Below, piece by piece: positions 25,080 to 33,094 of a DNA stretch of 34,206 nt. Origin of the DNA: Desulfobacteraceae bacterium (GTDB taxonomy: Bacteria > Desulfobacterota > Desulfobacteria > Desulfobacterales > Desulfosalsimonadaceae); the NCBI GenBank assembly GCA_011390415.1, contig JAABSL010000066.1, positions 1 through 34,206 of the forward strand, given 5' to 3'. The notes under the pieces were generated by a model, which saw only the letters and a program-made list of their open reading frames with translations, did no database searches and was not told the DNA's origin. How positions within the stretch are numbered: the first letter of the stretch is position 1; each line of letters starts with the position of its first letter. The position numbers and the translations under genes are program-made.

Positions 25080-26198
25080 CTAACACCCCTTGCCGTCGTA
25101 ATAAACCACCTGATTTCTGCCGCTGTTTTTTGCCTGGTACAGGGCTTTATCCGCCTTTTGTATGAGCGATTCTTTTTTATCTTCCAGTTCCGGAATGCAT
25201 GAGGATATTCCCAGGCTCACGGTGGCTTGAATCCGGTGATTGTAGTGAGACAGCGTCATGCTTTCAATTCTGGACCGGACTTTTTCGGCCAGGTCAAAGG
25301 CAGTGTTTCTGTCTGTGTTTTCCAGCAGAAAGACAAATTCCTCGCCGCCGTAACGGGCGACAAAATCCGTATCCCGCTTGAATATTTCGGAAAACACGTC
25401 AGCGATTTTTTTGAGATAGGCATCTCCGGCCAGATGCCCGTACGTGTCATTGATGGGTTTGAAATGGTCGATATCAGCGATGATAATGGTCAGCGGCCGG
25501 GTGTTCCGGGCGGCCGCTTTCCATTGGATATTAAACATTTCATCAAAGTACCGCCGGTTGTACAAACCGGTCAACACGTCTTCCCGGCTGATTTTTTCGA
25601 TTTCTTCGGACTTGAGCTTGAGCAGATGTTCATTTTCCAGGGCATTCCAGTATTCGTGGTTGCCGCGCAAGGCGATCATCATCATATATATGATGAACAG
25701 GAGGATTAAAAAAACAAGGGTTAAATTAATGCCAAGGTAGTACATCACGATGGCGGCAGGCGCCAGCATGAAGACATTATACAATGCGGAAGTGCCCCAT
25801 GACGGAATAAACGCGACCACGCCGCCGGAATTTAGGCCCACAGTGCAGGCCAGCATAATGATTTTTGACGAGGGTTCGCCGGGTTGGATCATAAAATATG
25901 CAAACCCGATGCCCCAGGTCAGAGACGTGGCATAGACGCTGGTAAAAAAAATATAAACATTCAGGCGGGGGAGTCGTTTATTGATTCTGTCGAACAGATA
26001 ATGATGGCAAATTCGAAAAACAGCAAGAATAAGCATTGCCGTCAGGAAAAAGACCGAAAAGGTCAGATGTTTTTTGTAAAATCCATCAGCGGCCAATACA
26101 GCCACGGTAACGGCGATGTAAAAATACATGCCGATGGTGGACCGGTTTTTAAGATCATCGATGACCCGCCGATTTATTTGATGCCGTTTGAACGCCAT
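25080..26198 (-). CDS. Membrane diguanylate cyclase (GGDEF)
   Basis: The 372 residues comprise an N-terminal membrane part with about five or six hydrophobic helices (about 20-180), a short coiled linker (about 183-205), and a complete GGDEF domain (about 207-370). The active-site signature is GGEEF in ARYGGEEFVFLL, so the enzyme should make cyclic-di-GMP from GTP. An RxxD inhibitory site (RDTD) lies five residues before it, so product feedback is expected. No EAL domain is present. It is a single gene downstream of and convergent with pstA, with no functional link evident. Confidence 0.93.
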   Translation of the reverse strand: MAFKRHQINRRVIDDLKNRSTIGMYFYIAVTVAVLAADGFYKKHLTFSVFFLTAMLILAVFRICHHYLFDRINKRLPRLNVYIFFTSVYATSLTWGIGFAYFMIQPGEPSSKIIMLACTVGLNSGGVVAFIPSWGTSALYNVFMLAPAAIVMYYLGINLTLVFLILLFIIYMMMIALRGNHEYWNALENEHLLKLKSEEIEKISREDVLTGLYNRRYFDEMFNIQWKAAARNTRPLTIIIADIDHFKPINDTYGHLAGDAYLKKIADVFSEIFKRDTDFVARYGGEEFVFLLENTDRNTAFDLAEKVRSRIESMTLSHYNHRIQATVSLGISSCIPELEDKKESLIQKADKALYQAKNSGRNQVVYYDGKGC

Positions 26199-26366
26199 TA
26201 TAATATTTTTCTTCCCGTTGTGAATCAGGCAAACGGTTGAAATCAGGTGGGCGTTTTTTATCCGTTTTTTATCTGATTTTATTCAAGTTTCATCTACCGA
26301 CCCGCCCAATATAAATTAAACCTATATTATTATCTGACTTTAAACACAAAAAAAAGAAAAATCTGG

Positions 26367-26570
26367 TTATCCTTTCGAAAACTCCAGGAGATACGGCGCC
26401 GCGCTGAAAGTGCCGACAAACAGTGGCACAAAATGTTCCACGGCCTTGATGGCCGGACTTCCCATCTGTTTTTCGTGGTGCGACGGGAATTTGTCGGTGC
26501 CGGTGTTGAACCGGTTGTCTTTTACAGCGGTTTTGAAAAATGAGAGCGGAAGAGACGATTTTGTGGGCAC
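26367..26570 (-). pseudogene. Short coding remnant, unknown family (C-terminal-like fragment)
   Basis: This 67-codon frame starts at GTG 26570, ends at a TAA, and has codon choice like that of real genes here (many CCG, GGC and CGG codons). The peptide-like sequence continues upstream of the GTG without a start codon to about 26615, at the stop of the PHP-glycosyltransferase gene, and no ribosome site is seen at the GTG. I read it as the 3' end of a gene whose front was lost, but a true small gene is possible. I do not recognise the family. Confidence 0.35.
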
Positions 26571-26611
26571 GGTGACAGTGTCTTTGCCCTTTGGGCCGGA
26601 AGCGCTCGCGG

Positions 26612-29095
26612 TTATGATGCGAACTTGAACAGCGATTCCTCTGTTTTTTTGCGGAATGAATCCGCCGGCGGTTCTGACTGATAAAGCTCCCAGGTTTTAT
26701 TGAACGCCGTTTCAAAGGACCGGTTTTCCATGTATCTTCGGGCGTTTTTCTTCATCTCGGCCAATCGCTGCGGAAATTCGCAGATGTTGAGTACCGCATT
26801 GATCATGGCCTGGTCATCATGGGCCGGGATAATCATGCCGGTGTCACCGTCAATCAGATTTTCCTGGGGCCCGCCGGAATCGGTCACGATCACGGGTATG
26901 CCCGATGCCTGGGCTTCTAAAACCACATTGCCGAAGGTGTCGGTGCTGGACGGAAATATGAACAGATCGCTGGATGCATAGGCTTTTACCAGATCGTCGC
27001 CCTCCAGATAGCCGGTGAACCGGGTGTTGGTGTGTTCAAGCGCTTTGGTCATTTCCCGGCGATAGGGGCCGTCGCCCACCACAATCAACTGCAAATCGGG
27101 CTTTATAAGACTCAGTTTGTTGTATGCCCGGCAGAGCACATCCAGGTTTTTTTCCTTGGATATGCGGCCCACATAAATCAGTTTGATGGAGTTTTTCGGT
27201 ATCTGGTAAGCAGATGTCCAGAAGCCGTTTCTGCTTGCCGGGTGAAACCGGTTGATGTCGATGCCCCGGGGATATAATCGTATTTTTGACTGCCGGATGC
27301 CTTTGTTGACCAGCTCGACACCCGTGGCTTTTGACGGAACATATACGATGTCGAGCTGATTGTAGAACCAGACCATCAGTTTCCAGGCCAGTTCCTCCAT
27401 GGCGTTGTCCCCGGTCAGTTCGGCAGCATATTGCGGAAACGCGGTGTGATAGGTTCCGTAGATGGGAATATCCAGGATGCGGGAAATCGCCAGGGCTGCC
27501 AGGCCGACGGGGCCGGGGGTGGAGGCCATGATATGGGTGAAATTGTTTTCATAGCAGTATTCGAGCATTTTCAGCACCGGCGGATAATGCAGTTTGATCC
27601 CGGGATATTCGGGAATTTCAAACGTGCCGATGGGATCGAAGTTTTGAGCCCCTTCCAGGCTGTGATTCGGCGAACAGGTGATCAGGGACAGGTTTTTGCC
27701 GGTTTTTCTGGCAATTTTCAAATGCATGCGAAGGGTCAGGGCCACTCCGTTGGTTTCGTGCAGGGTGTCCGTAAAAATGGCGATATTTCCGGTTTTTCTG
27801 GCCGGCCGGGTTTCTTTGCAAACAAACTGCTCACGGCAGGATTCCGCAAATGCCCGGTCTTTGGTAAACAGCCGGAACGCCATGAAATAGGGCAGCAGGA
27901 GCGTGTATACGGAACCGGCGGACCCGATGGTCTGGAAAATGTTAAACAGTTTGGCCTTGGACAGGCTGTCTAAGGTCGTGTCGGCAAAACTTTTCATGAC
28001 TTCTTCGGACACGTCGTTAACAAATGCAAACCAGTCTTCTTCTTTCTCCCAGGCTTCTTTGCCGGTGGTGTCTTTTAATATTTTCTGAAAATTGATATTT
28101 TTGCAAATGGCTATCCGGGCCTTTTCTTCAATTAACTCAAACAGATCATCTGTTTTTGAATGAAACATGGAAAGGGTCGGCTTTCGGGAAATGAGATAAT
28201 CGGAAAGCCGGGTTAAAATCCCCCGGTGTTCATCATGGGTGGTCAGGGCACAGTCCACAAATTTTAACAGGGTATTTTTGTGAATATACCGGTCAAAGTA
28301 AAATTTGGATTTGTAAAATTGATACGCAATGCCGTATAGGTTGTGGGCCATGGTCTTGGGGGTGGCCGCTTTGCCATAAACTTCCGCCTTTGCGTTTAAG
28401 ATGCCGCTAAAAAATTCTTCTTTGGTGGTTGCTCCCGGCACAAAGGTATGCATGCGGGCGATGTTTAACGAGGAATGGTCGTCCGAACCGCCGGTGATAT
28501 TTTTTTCCCACGGCCGGATGCCTGCGGGGGTGATATCATGTTTGTTGGCCAGACGTTCCATATCGCTTTGGGTCAGAGACGTTAAAACGGTTTCCAGAAT
28601 TTGATTCTGATGGGCGTCTCGGGACCCGTTGAGTTCGAAATTGGTAAACAGCAGCAGCATTTTTTCAAAATAGTCCATGCTGAGCTTGTGGTTTAAGTCA
28701 AAAAGGGGATGGGCCAGCACATGAAAAATCTTCTCCCGGTTTAAGTAACTTGTCAGATCATAGATGTTTTTTCGGAGATGATGGATTTCAATGTGCTGGT
28801 TTTCGGTGATATCATGGGTCAGAACATGGAGTTTGCACTGGTTTTCCGGAAAGTAGGCGGTGACCTCCTCGCTGATAAACGTATCCGGCAGGTGGGCGAT
28901 CTCCAGGCTGCCGTTGATGTTGTTGTGATCCGTGATGGTCACCAGATCCATGCCGCGGGCTTTGGCAATTTCATAGAGTTTCCGCTGAGAAGTAAAGCTC
29001 TCCGGACAGTCGATTTTCTGTAAAATCCACTGGGACGGCCGGGTGGATGATTTTGAATGCACATGCAGATCCACTTTCATGCCTGATGGGTTCAT
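26612..29095 (-). CDS. PHP-domain / GT4 glycosyltransferase fusion protein
   Basis: The 827 residues contain three parts. Residues 1-240 form a PHP phosphoesterase-like domain with metal-ligand motifs DLHVHSKSS (9-17), ITDHNN and GGSDDHSS. About 250-435 is a helical middle region I cannot assign. About 441-800 is a GT-B, GT4-type glycosyltransferase with IAIFTDTLHETNGVALTL at its start, YVGRISKEKNLDVL, and STDTFGNVVLEAQASGIPV, a form resembling lipid glycosyltransferases such as MgtA or SqdX. The likely role is transfer of a sugar from a nucleotide sugar to a lipid or small acceptor, with hydrolytic PHP chemistry on the same chain. A good AAGGAG ribosome site precedes ATG 29095. No partner gene is adjacent. 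Confidence 0.88.
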   Translation of the reverse strand: MNPSGMKVDLHVHSKSSTRPSQWILQKIDCPESFTSQRKLYEIAKARGMDLVTITDHNNINGSLEIAHLPDTFISEEVTAYFPENQCKLHVLTHDITENQHIEIHHLRKNIYDLTSYLNREKIFHVLAHPLFDLNHKLSMDYFEKMLLLFTNFELNGSRDAHQNQILETVLTSLTQSDMERLANKHDITPAGIRPWEKNITGGSDDHSSLNIARMHTFVPGATTKEEFFSGILNAKAEVYGKAATPKTMAHNLYGIAYQFYKSKFYFDRYIHKNTLLKFVDCALTTHDEHRGILTRLSDYLISRKPTLSMFHSKTDDLFELIEEKARIAICKNINFQKILKDTTGKEAWEKEEDWFAFVNDVSEEVMKSFADTTLDSLSKAKLFNIFQTIGSAGSVYTLLLPYFMAFRLFTKDRAFAESCREQFVCKETRPARKTGNIAIFTDTLHETNGVALTLRMHLKIARKTGKNLSLITCSPNHSLEGAQNFDPIGTFEIPEYPGIKLHYPPVLKMLEYCYENNFTHIMASTPGPVGLAALAISRILDIPIYGTYHTAFPQYAAELTGDNAMEELAWKLMVWFYNQLDIVYVPSKATGVELVNKGIRQSKIRLYPRGIDINRFHPASRNGFWTSAYQIPKNSIKLIYVGRISKEKNLDVLCRAYNKLSLIKPDLQLIVVGDGPYRREMTKALEHTNTRFTGYLEGDDLVKAYASSDLFIFPSSTDTFGNVVLEAQASGIPVIVTDSGGPQENLIDGDTGMIIPAHDDQAMINAVLNICEFPQRLAEMKKNARRYMENRSFETAFNKTWELYQSEPPADSFRKKTEESLFKFAS

Positions 29096-29458
29096 ACGTT
29101 GCTCCTTGCAGCCTGATTGGCTGTTTTCTTATTTTTAGGTTTTAATCAGGCTAAAGGTAGGGATTAATTTTGACACGATTGTGTCAAACCGGTGGTTTGA
29201 TAAGGGAATTTGCGTGACGGATGGGTGACGAGAAAGGCGGAAGGAATGGGATTTTTCCGTGAGGTGTTTCAAAATAACCTGCGGGACCCGCAAGCCATAA
29301 GCCAAGTCGGTGATAAGGGTTTCAGGTGTCGGGTGTCAGATACCAGAATCGCCTTTCCTGACACCAGAATACTAATACCTGCTGCTGGAAAACCGCAATC
29401 CTTAGCCCCACCTCTCCATTTTTTTCTTTTGCGCAGGAATTGAGGGATAAGGCACTAA
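29096..29458. other. 363-bp gene-free stretch with palindromes and repeats
   Basis: Near the PHP-GT start there is a 9-bp inverted repeat (29110-29118 with 29144-29152) just upstream of the ribosome site, and TTTGACACGATTGTGTCAAA at 29169-29188. About 29320-29400 contains degenerate GGTGTCGGGTGTCAG/CTGACACC repeats typical of dispersed intergenic sequence. No gene is supported. Confidence 0.55.
29169..29188. promoter_or_regulatory. Perfect 8-bp-arm palindrome upstream of the PHP-GT gene
   Basis: TTTGACAC and GTGTCAAA flank GATT, 74 bp before the PHP-GT ATG. On the minus strand it includes TTGACA. It is well placed for an operator overlapping a promoter, but no cognate regulator is adjacent. 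Confidence 0.4.
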
Positions 29459-30670
29459 TTAATATAAAAAACCAAATAGATAAAGGGGCAGGGTATGGCC
29501 GTGGGGAAAGAGAATATCGTCTTTCACCAGAAATGAATTCTTCATATTCTCCTTTAGTTGCTTTTTTGTTTTGTTTTTGCCGCCGATTTCAAAATTGGTT
29601 TCCCGCACAGTAAAATCGCCGATATCGCTGTAAAATATTTTTTCCCCGGCGTTTTTCAACATTTTAATAAAAAATATTTCCCGGACAGTGCCTTTTTTGT
29701 AACTTAAGCCGATTTCGTCACCGATGGCTCGGTAAAGGTTCGGGTTGTCCAGGTATATTTTTTCCACGCCTTTTAACAGGCTGCTGCCGGATTGGTTTTT
29801 TCTCACCAGACACGCAAGGCCGGTTTCGTTCAATATATTTAAATAATTATTAACGGTTTTGTTGTCGAGTTGGATGTGTTTTGCAATGCTGTTCCGGTTG
29901 AGTTCGCCCGGCGGAATGGTGGCCATGTAAGAAAGGATTTTTTTAAAAAAAATCAGATTTTCGGTTTTTAATTTATAAAAGTTCGAGATGTCTTCATATA
30001 TGGTTTTATCTATTATATTCAACATCTTTTGGTGGTAATGGGCTTCATCTTCAAACAAAAACGGGTAGTATCCGAATGCCAGATACTCAATAAAATGTCC
30101 CTTTATCCTTTCAATACCAGCCAATTGATCGGCAAAACCGGTGGGATTGTGAACGAGTTCATCAAAGGAAACAGCGGGAACCGGCTTGTTCAGTCTGAAT
30201 TCAAGATATTCGCGGAAAGACATTCCCTCCAGTTTATACAATATACCGCGTCTTGAGAGATCGTATGTTCCTTTGACCAAATCCATACTGGAACTGCCGG
30301 AAAAGACAATGGTGATATCCGGGAAAGAATCATAGATATTTTTCAGTTCCTGGTTCCAGTGCGGGTATTTGTGGACTTCATCAATAAAAAAATACCGGAT
30401 CCCGTCTATTTCGTACAAATCATCAACAAATTCGATTAATTTGGTTTGCGTAAAAAAGATATTATCCAGAGAAAAATAGATGCATTGATTGCTGTTCTCC
30501 ATTTTTTCATTGATATATTGCAGCATCAGGGTGGTCTTGCCGGTGCCCCTGGGGCCGACAAGACCGGTCATGCGGCTGCTGGTGTTGAATGAATCGAATA
30601 AATACCGGTGCGTGGCAAACTTTGTATTGTTCAGTAACCGGCGGCTGGTGGCTATGAATTTGTCTTTCAT
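29459..30670 (-). CDS. AAA-type ATPase with C-terminal DUF4143-like domain
   Basis: The protein is about 403 residues. It has Walker A GPRGTGKTT and Walker B RYFFIDEVHK, sensor-like VFSGSSS, then a helical middle and a C-terminal domain resembling DUF4143 (NSIAKHIQLDNKTVNNYLNILNETGLACLV). Proteins of this design are widespread stand-alone ATPases whose role is poorly defined. ATG 30670 preceded by TGGAG is preferred to the upstream GTG 30685. The ribosome site lies in one arm of a long inverted repeat (30672-30715). The neighbourhood gives no partner. Confidence 0.85.
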   Translation of the reverse strand: MKDKFIATSRRLLNNTKFATHRYLFDSFNTSSRMTGLVGPRGTGKTTLMLQYINEKMENSNQCIYFSLDNIFFTQTKLIEFVDDLYEIDGIRYFFIDEVHKYPHWNQELKNIYDSFPDITIVFSGSSSMDLVKGTYDLSRRGILYKLEGMSFREYLEFRLNKPVPAVSFDELVHNPTGFADQLAGIERIKGHFIEYLAFGYYPFLFEDEAHYHQKMLNIIDKTIYEDISNFYKLKTENLIFFKKILSYMATIPPGELNRNSIAKHIQLDNKTVNNYLNILNETGLACLVRKNQSGSSLLKGVEKIYLDNPNLYRAIGDEIGLSYKKGTVREIFFIKMLKNAGEKIFYSDIGDFTVRETNFEIGGKNKTKKQLKENMKNSFLVKDDILFPHGHTLPLYLFGFLY

Positions 30671-30671
30671 G

Positions 30672-30715
30672 GGACCATACTCCACAAAAAATAGTATTTT
30701 TCTGGAGTATAGTCC
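30672..30715. promoter_or_regulatory. 44-bp near-perfect inverted repeat covering the ATPase ribosome site
   Basis: The arms 30672-30684 (GGACCATACTCCA) and 30703-30715 (TGGAGTATAGTCC) match at 12 of 13 positions. The spacer contains a second palindrome, AAAAATAGTATTTTT. The inner arm contains the GGAG used for the ATPase ATG at 30670. It could be a dimeric operator or an mRNA hairpin hiding the ribosome site. Confidence 0.55.
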
Positions 30716-30766
30716 AATTATTTCTCTTGGTCAAGGAATATTGTGCAGAAAGTTGTTGTGGGGCAT

Positions 30767-30807
30767 AAAACAAGCCGGGATCAGCAATTCTGATTCCGGC
30801 TTGTTTT
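30767..30807. terminator. Bidirectional rho-independent terminator
   Basis: The 18-bp arms (30767-30784 and 30790-30807) match at 17 positions around a 5-base loop, with A/T runs on both outer sides. On the minus strand it lies about 215 bp downstream of the thioredoxin-reductase-like gene and is its probable terminator. Confidence 0.8.
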
Positions 30808-30862
30808 AATTTAATGAATGGTTTTTTTATCTATTATTATATTTAACCGGCAACGGACACTT

Positions 30863-31022
30863 AGGGCCGTGGAAAGAAATAATTGCCCCGGATGGCGCAG
30901 GATTTTGGTTCGTATTCAAGGCGCGATGGAGCGAGCATATCGGGATATATGAACTCCATCGCAACACAGAATACGGACCAATAGACAAGTCAGATGGGAT
31001 AATTATTTCTTTCCACGGCCCT
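30863..31022. repeat. 160-bp foldback (MITE-like) element overlapping the reductase stop codon
   Basis: The terminal arms of 22 bp (30863-30884 and 31001-31022) are perfect inverted copies. Further in, GGTTCGTATTC pairs with GAATACGGACC, and GCGATGGAG with CTCCATCGC. The centre holds CATATC and GATATATG. No transposase is present. The right end includes the last base of the TAA stop of the adjacent gene. Confidence 0.75.
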
Positions 31023-32623
31023 TAAGGTTTATAATTTAACAAATCCCGAAAAATGGTCAAAGCGGCTTCCGCGCCGTGACCGGAGGCGGTCACAATCTGG
31101 TTGAATCCGCCCACCACATCGCCGGCGGCATATACGCCGGGGAGATTGGTCCGGTAGTTTTCCTGTTTGATAAATCCTTCCGAAGTTTTTTCCACGCCGA
31201 TTTTTTCGGCCAGGTCCACGGACGGCAGATAGCCGATGGAGATAAACACACCGGCGGCTTTAATCGTATCGGTTTTGCCGGTCTGGCTGTTGAAAACTTT
31301 CACCCCTTCGACGGATTTTTCTCCAATGATTTCTTTGACCGTGGTGTTGTAGAGGACGGGAATTCCCGAATTGACGACCTGTCTGGCAAGGACCTGCTGG
31401 GCATCGAGTTTATCCGTCCAGTGAACAAGGGTGATGTCCACGCCGATGTTTTTGAGATGAAGCGCTTCTGTTGCCGCACTGTCGCCCCCGCCGATCATTA
31501 TGACTTTCTGGCCGGTAAACAAGGGACCGTCACAGGTGCTGCAATAGCTGACCCCACGGCCGGACAAACGGGATTCCCCGGGCACGTCAAGATGTTTGTG
31601 CGTGGCGCCGGTGGCCAGCAGCAGGGCTTTGGTGATGAACCGGCGCTTGTTGGTGGTAACGGTCATGGGATGGTCTTTGGAAACATCCATGACTTCTTCT
31701 CCCTGAAAAATCTGAATATATTCAAGGGCATGGGAGACCAGAATCTCGACTAATTTTTTGCCGCCGATCTGGGTCAGGCCGGGATAATTTTCCACCATAG
31801 GGGTCAGGGCCACCTGGCCGCCGAGAATGTTACGTTCCAGCACCACCGATTTCAAGCCGCTGCGGGCCGCATAAATGCCGGCCGAAAGCCCGGCCGGGCC
31901 GCCGCCGACGATGACCAGGTCGGTTTCAATTTCTTCGGCGTCATTGTCCGGAATAAACAGGGTCTGCTGTTCCATTTTCTGCAGTGACAGCATGAACAGC
32001 TCTTCGCTCTGGGCACCGAGCGCAATCAGCATTTCATTGGCAAAGGTCTGGGGAACGGACTGGGCATCATAATCTCTGGCAATCTCCGGGTTCGCCTGAA
32101 TGTCAATGATTTCAAGAGAAATCAGATCCGGCTTTTCAACAGCGGCTTTTAAGGCGTTTATCGCCTGCTGGGGGCAGTATGGGCATGAGGGGCTTACAAA
32201 TAACTTGATCGCCCGTTTGTCTTTAATCTGGCTGAGTACTTTAAGGGATTGTTCTCCGATGCCGGTTTTCTTGAAACCGATATACACCAGAGCTTCGATA
32301 AAGATCCGGCCTTCTTCACCCACAGGAGCGCCCAGCCACCGGATATTATAATGTTCCGGGTCAATTAAAAGGGTCGGAGACGTTTCAATCTTCCATTTTT
32401 TTGCCTGTTCATGATCCAGTTTGTATTCGCGAAAGATTATTTTTTTCGTCAGTTGCCTGAAATACCGGATCGCCTGCCGGGCCGTGTCGGAAAAGACATC
32501 ATTTTTCCCGGGCTGGGCAAACAGATATATGGGAATCTCGCCGGGCATTTGATCAAAAACCTGTTTCAATTCCTTTTCCACTTGCTGTTCGGAGGGATCA
32601 GCGGGGTCGTGAGGTGAAACCAT
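31022..32623 (-). CDS. AhpF-like thioredoxin reductase with N-terminal double thioredoxin-fold domain
   Basis: The 533 residues form two parts. About 1-220 is an N-terminal domain of two thioredoxin folds; the first has no CxxC and the second has VSPSCPYCPQQ (CPYC, about 153-156). About 235-533 is a pyridine-nucleotide disulphide oxidoreductase with FAD motif VIVGGGPAGLSAGIYAA, redox-active CSTCDG, NAD(P)H motif IGGGDSAATEA, and the C-terminal FAD motif GVYAAGDVVGG. This matches the AhpF plan, in which electrons pass from NAD(P)H through CxxC to the N-terminal CPYC and on to a peroxiredoxin or other disulphide. No ahpC is adjacent. ATG 32623 has a good AAGGAG site. The 3' end merges with the foldback element. 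Confidence 0.9.
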   Translation of the reverse strand: MVSPHDPADPSEQQVEKELKQVFDQMPGEIPIYLFAQPGKNDVFSDTARQAIRYFRQLTKKIIFREYKLDHEQAKKWKIETSPTLLIDPEHYNIRWLGAPVGEEGRIFIEALVYIGFKKTGIGEQSLKVLSQIKDKRAIKLFVSPSCPYCPQQAINALKAAVEKPDLISLEIIDIQANPEIARDYDAQSVPQTFANEMLIALGAQSEELFMLSLQKMEQQTLFIPDNDAEEIETDLVIVGGGPAGLSAGIYAARSGLKSVVLERNILGGQVALTPMVENYPGLTQIGGKKLVEILVSHALEYIQIFQGEEVMDVSKDHPMTVTTNKRRFITKALLLATGATHKHLDVPGESRLSGRGVSYCSTCDGPLFTGQKVIMIGGGDSAATEALHLKNIGVDITLVHWTDKLDAQQVLARQVVNSGIPVLYNTTVKEIIGEKSVEGVKVFNSQTGKTDTIKAAGVFISIGYLPSVDLAEKIGVEKTSEGFIKQENYRTNLPGVYAAGDVVGGFNQIVTASGHGAEAALTIFRDLLNYKP

Positions 32624-32836
32624 AAAACATTCTCCTTTGCTTAAGATGCCATGAGCCTTGAAATCTATATTATGTATGAATAAATTTGCAGATCAAGAAG
32701 AAATCCGCAGCGCACAAACCAGTTTTTGTTTTTTTTGTTGCCTGTTGTTTTTTTGTCTGGAAAAGTAATTAACATACAGATAATAAGACTTTTTTACCGA
32801 ACCACCATAATTTTTTTAAAATAAAGGAAATATCTT

Positions 32837-33094
32837 ATGAGCCATCACCATCATGATCACGATGATCATTCGCGCGGTCTTCCGGAAATGACGTTTGAAG
32901 AAAAAATCGAAAAGCTTCTGGATCACTGGATCAAGCACAATGATGATCATGCAACAACCTACCAGGGATGGGCGGATCAGGCAAAACAGAACCATCTGGA
33001 TGAAGTGGCGGCCATCATTGAACAAGCCGCTGAAATGAATCTGGCGGTGAATGAAAAGTTTAAAAAAGCCAAAGCCCTGCTTCAGAGCCGTTGA
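32837..33094 (+). CDS. Small His-rich N-terminus helical protein, function unknown
   Basis: This 85-residue protein starts MSHHHHDHDDHSRG, with six His and four Asp in the first fourteen residues, and is otherwise predicted helical (EEKIEKLLDHWIKHNDDHATTYQGWADQAK...). Three more His lie in the helix region. The His/Asp tract suggests zinc, nickel or similar metal binding, perhaps storage or delivery. An AAAGGAAA ribosome site precedes ATG 32837. The last 13 bp overlap the 3' end of the convergent radical-SAM gene. It is a plausible metal chaperone, but no metal transporter or metalloenzyme gene sits beside it. Confidence 0.75.
   Translation: MSHHHHDHDDHSRGLPEMTFEEKIEKLLDHWIKHNDDHATTYQGWADQAKQNHLDEVAAIIEQAAEMNLAVNEKFKKAKALLQSR

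Noticed and set aside
26290-26715. A 141-codon minus-strand frame overlapping the PHP-GT end
   Set aside because: The composition is very Arg/His-rich and unlike neighbouring proteins; the alternative frame at 26367-26615 has much better coding character.
31076-31753. A 225-codon plus-strand frame
   Set aside because: It is antisense to the conserved FAD/NAD domain of the reductase and has no independent support.
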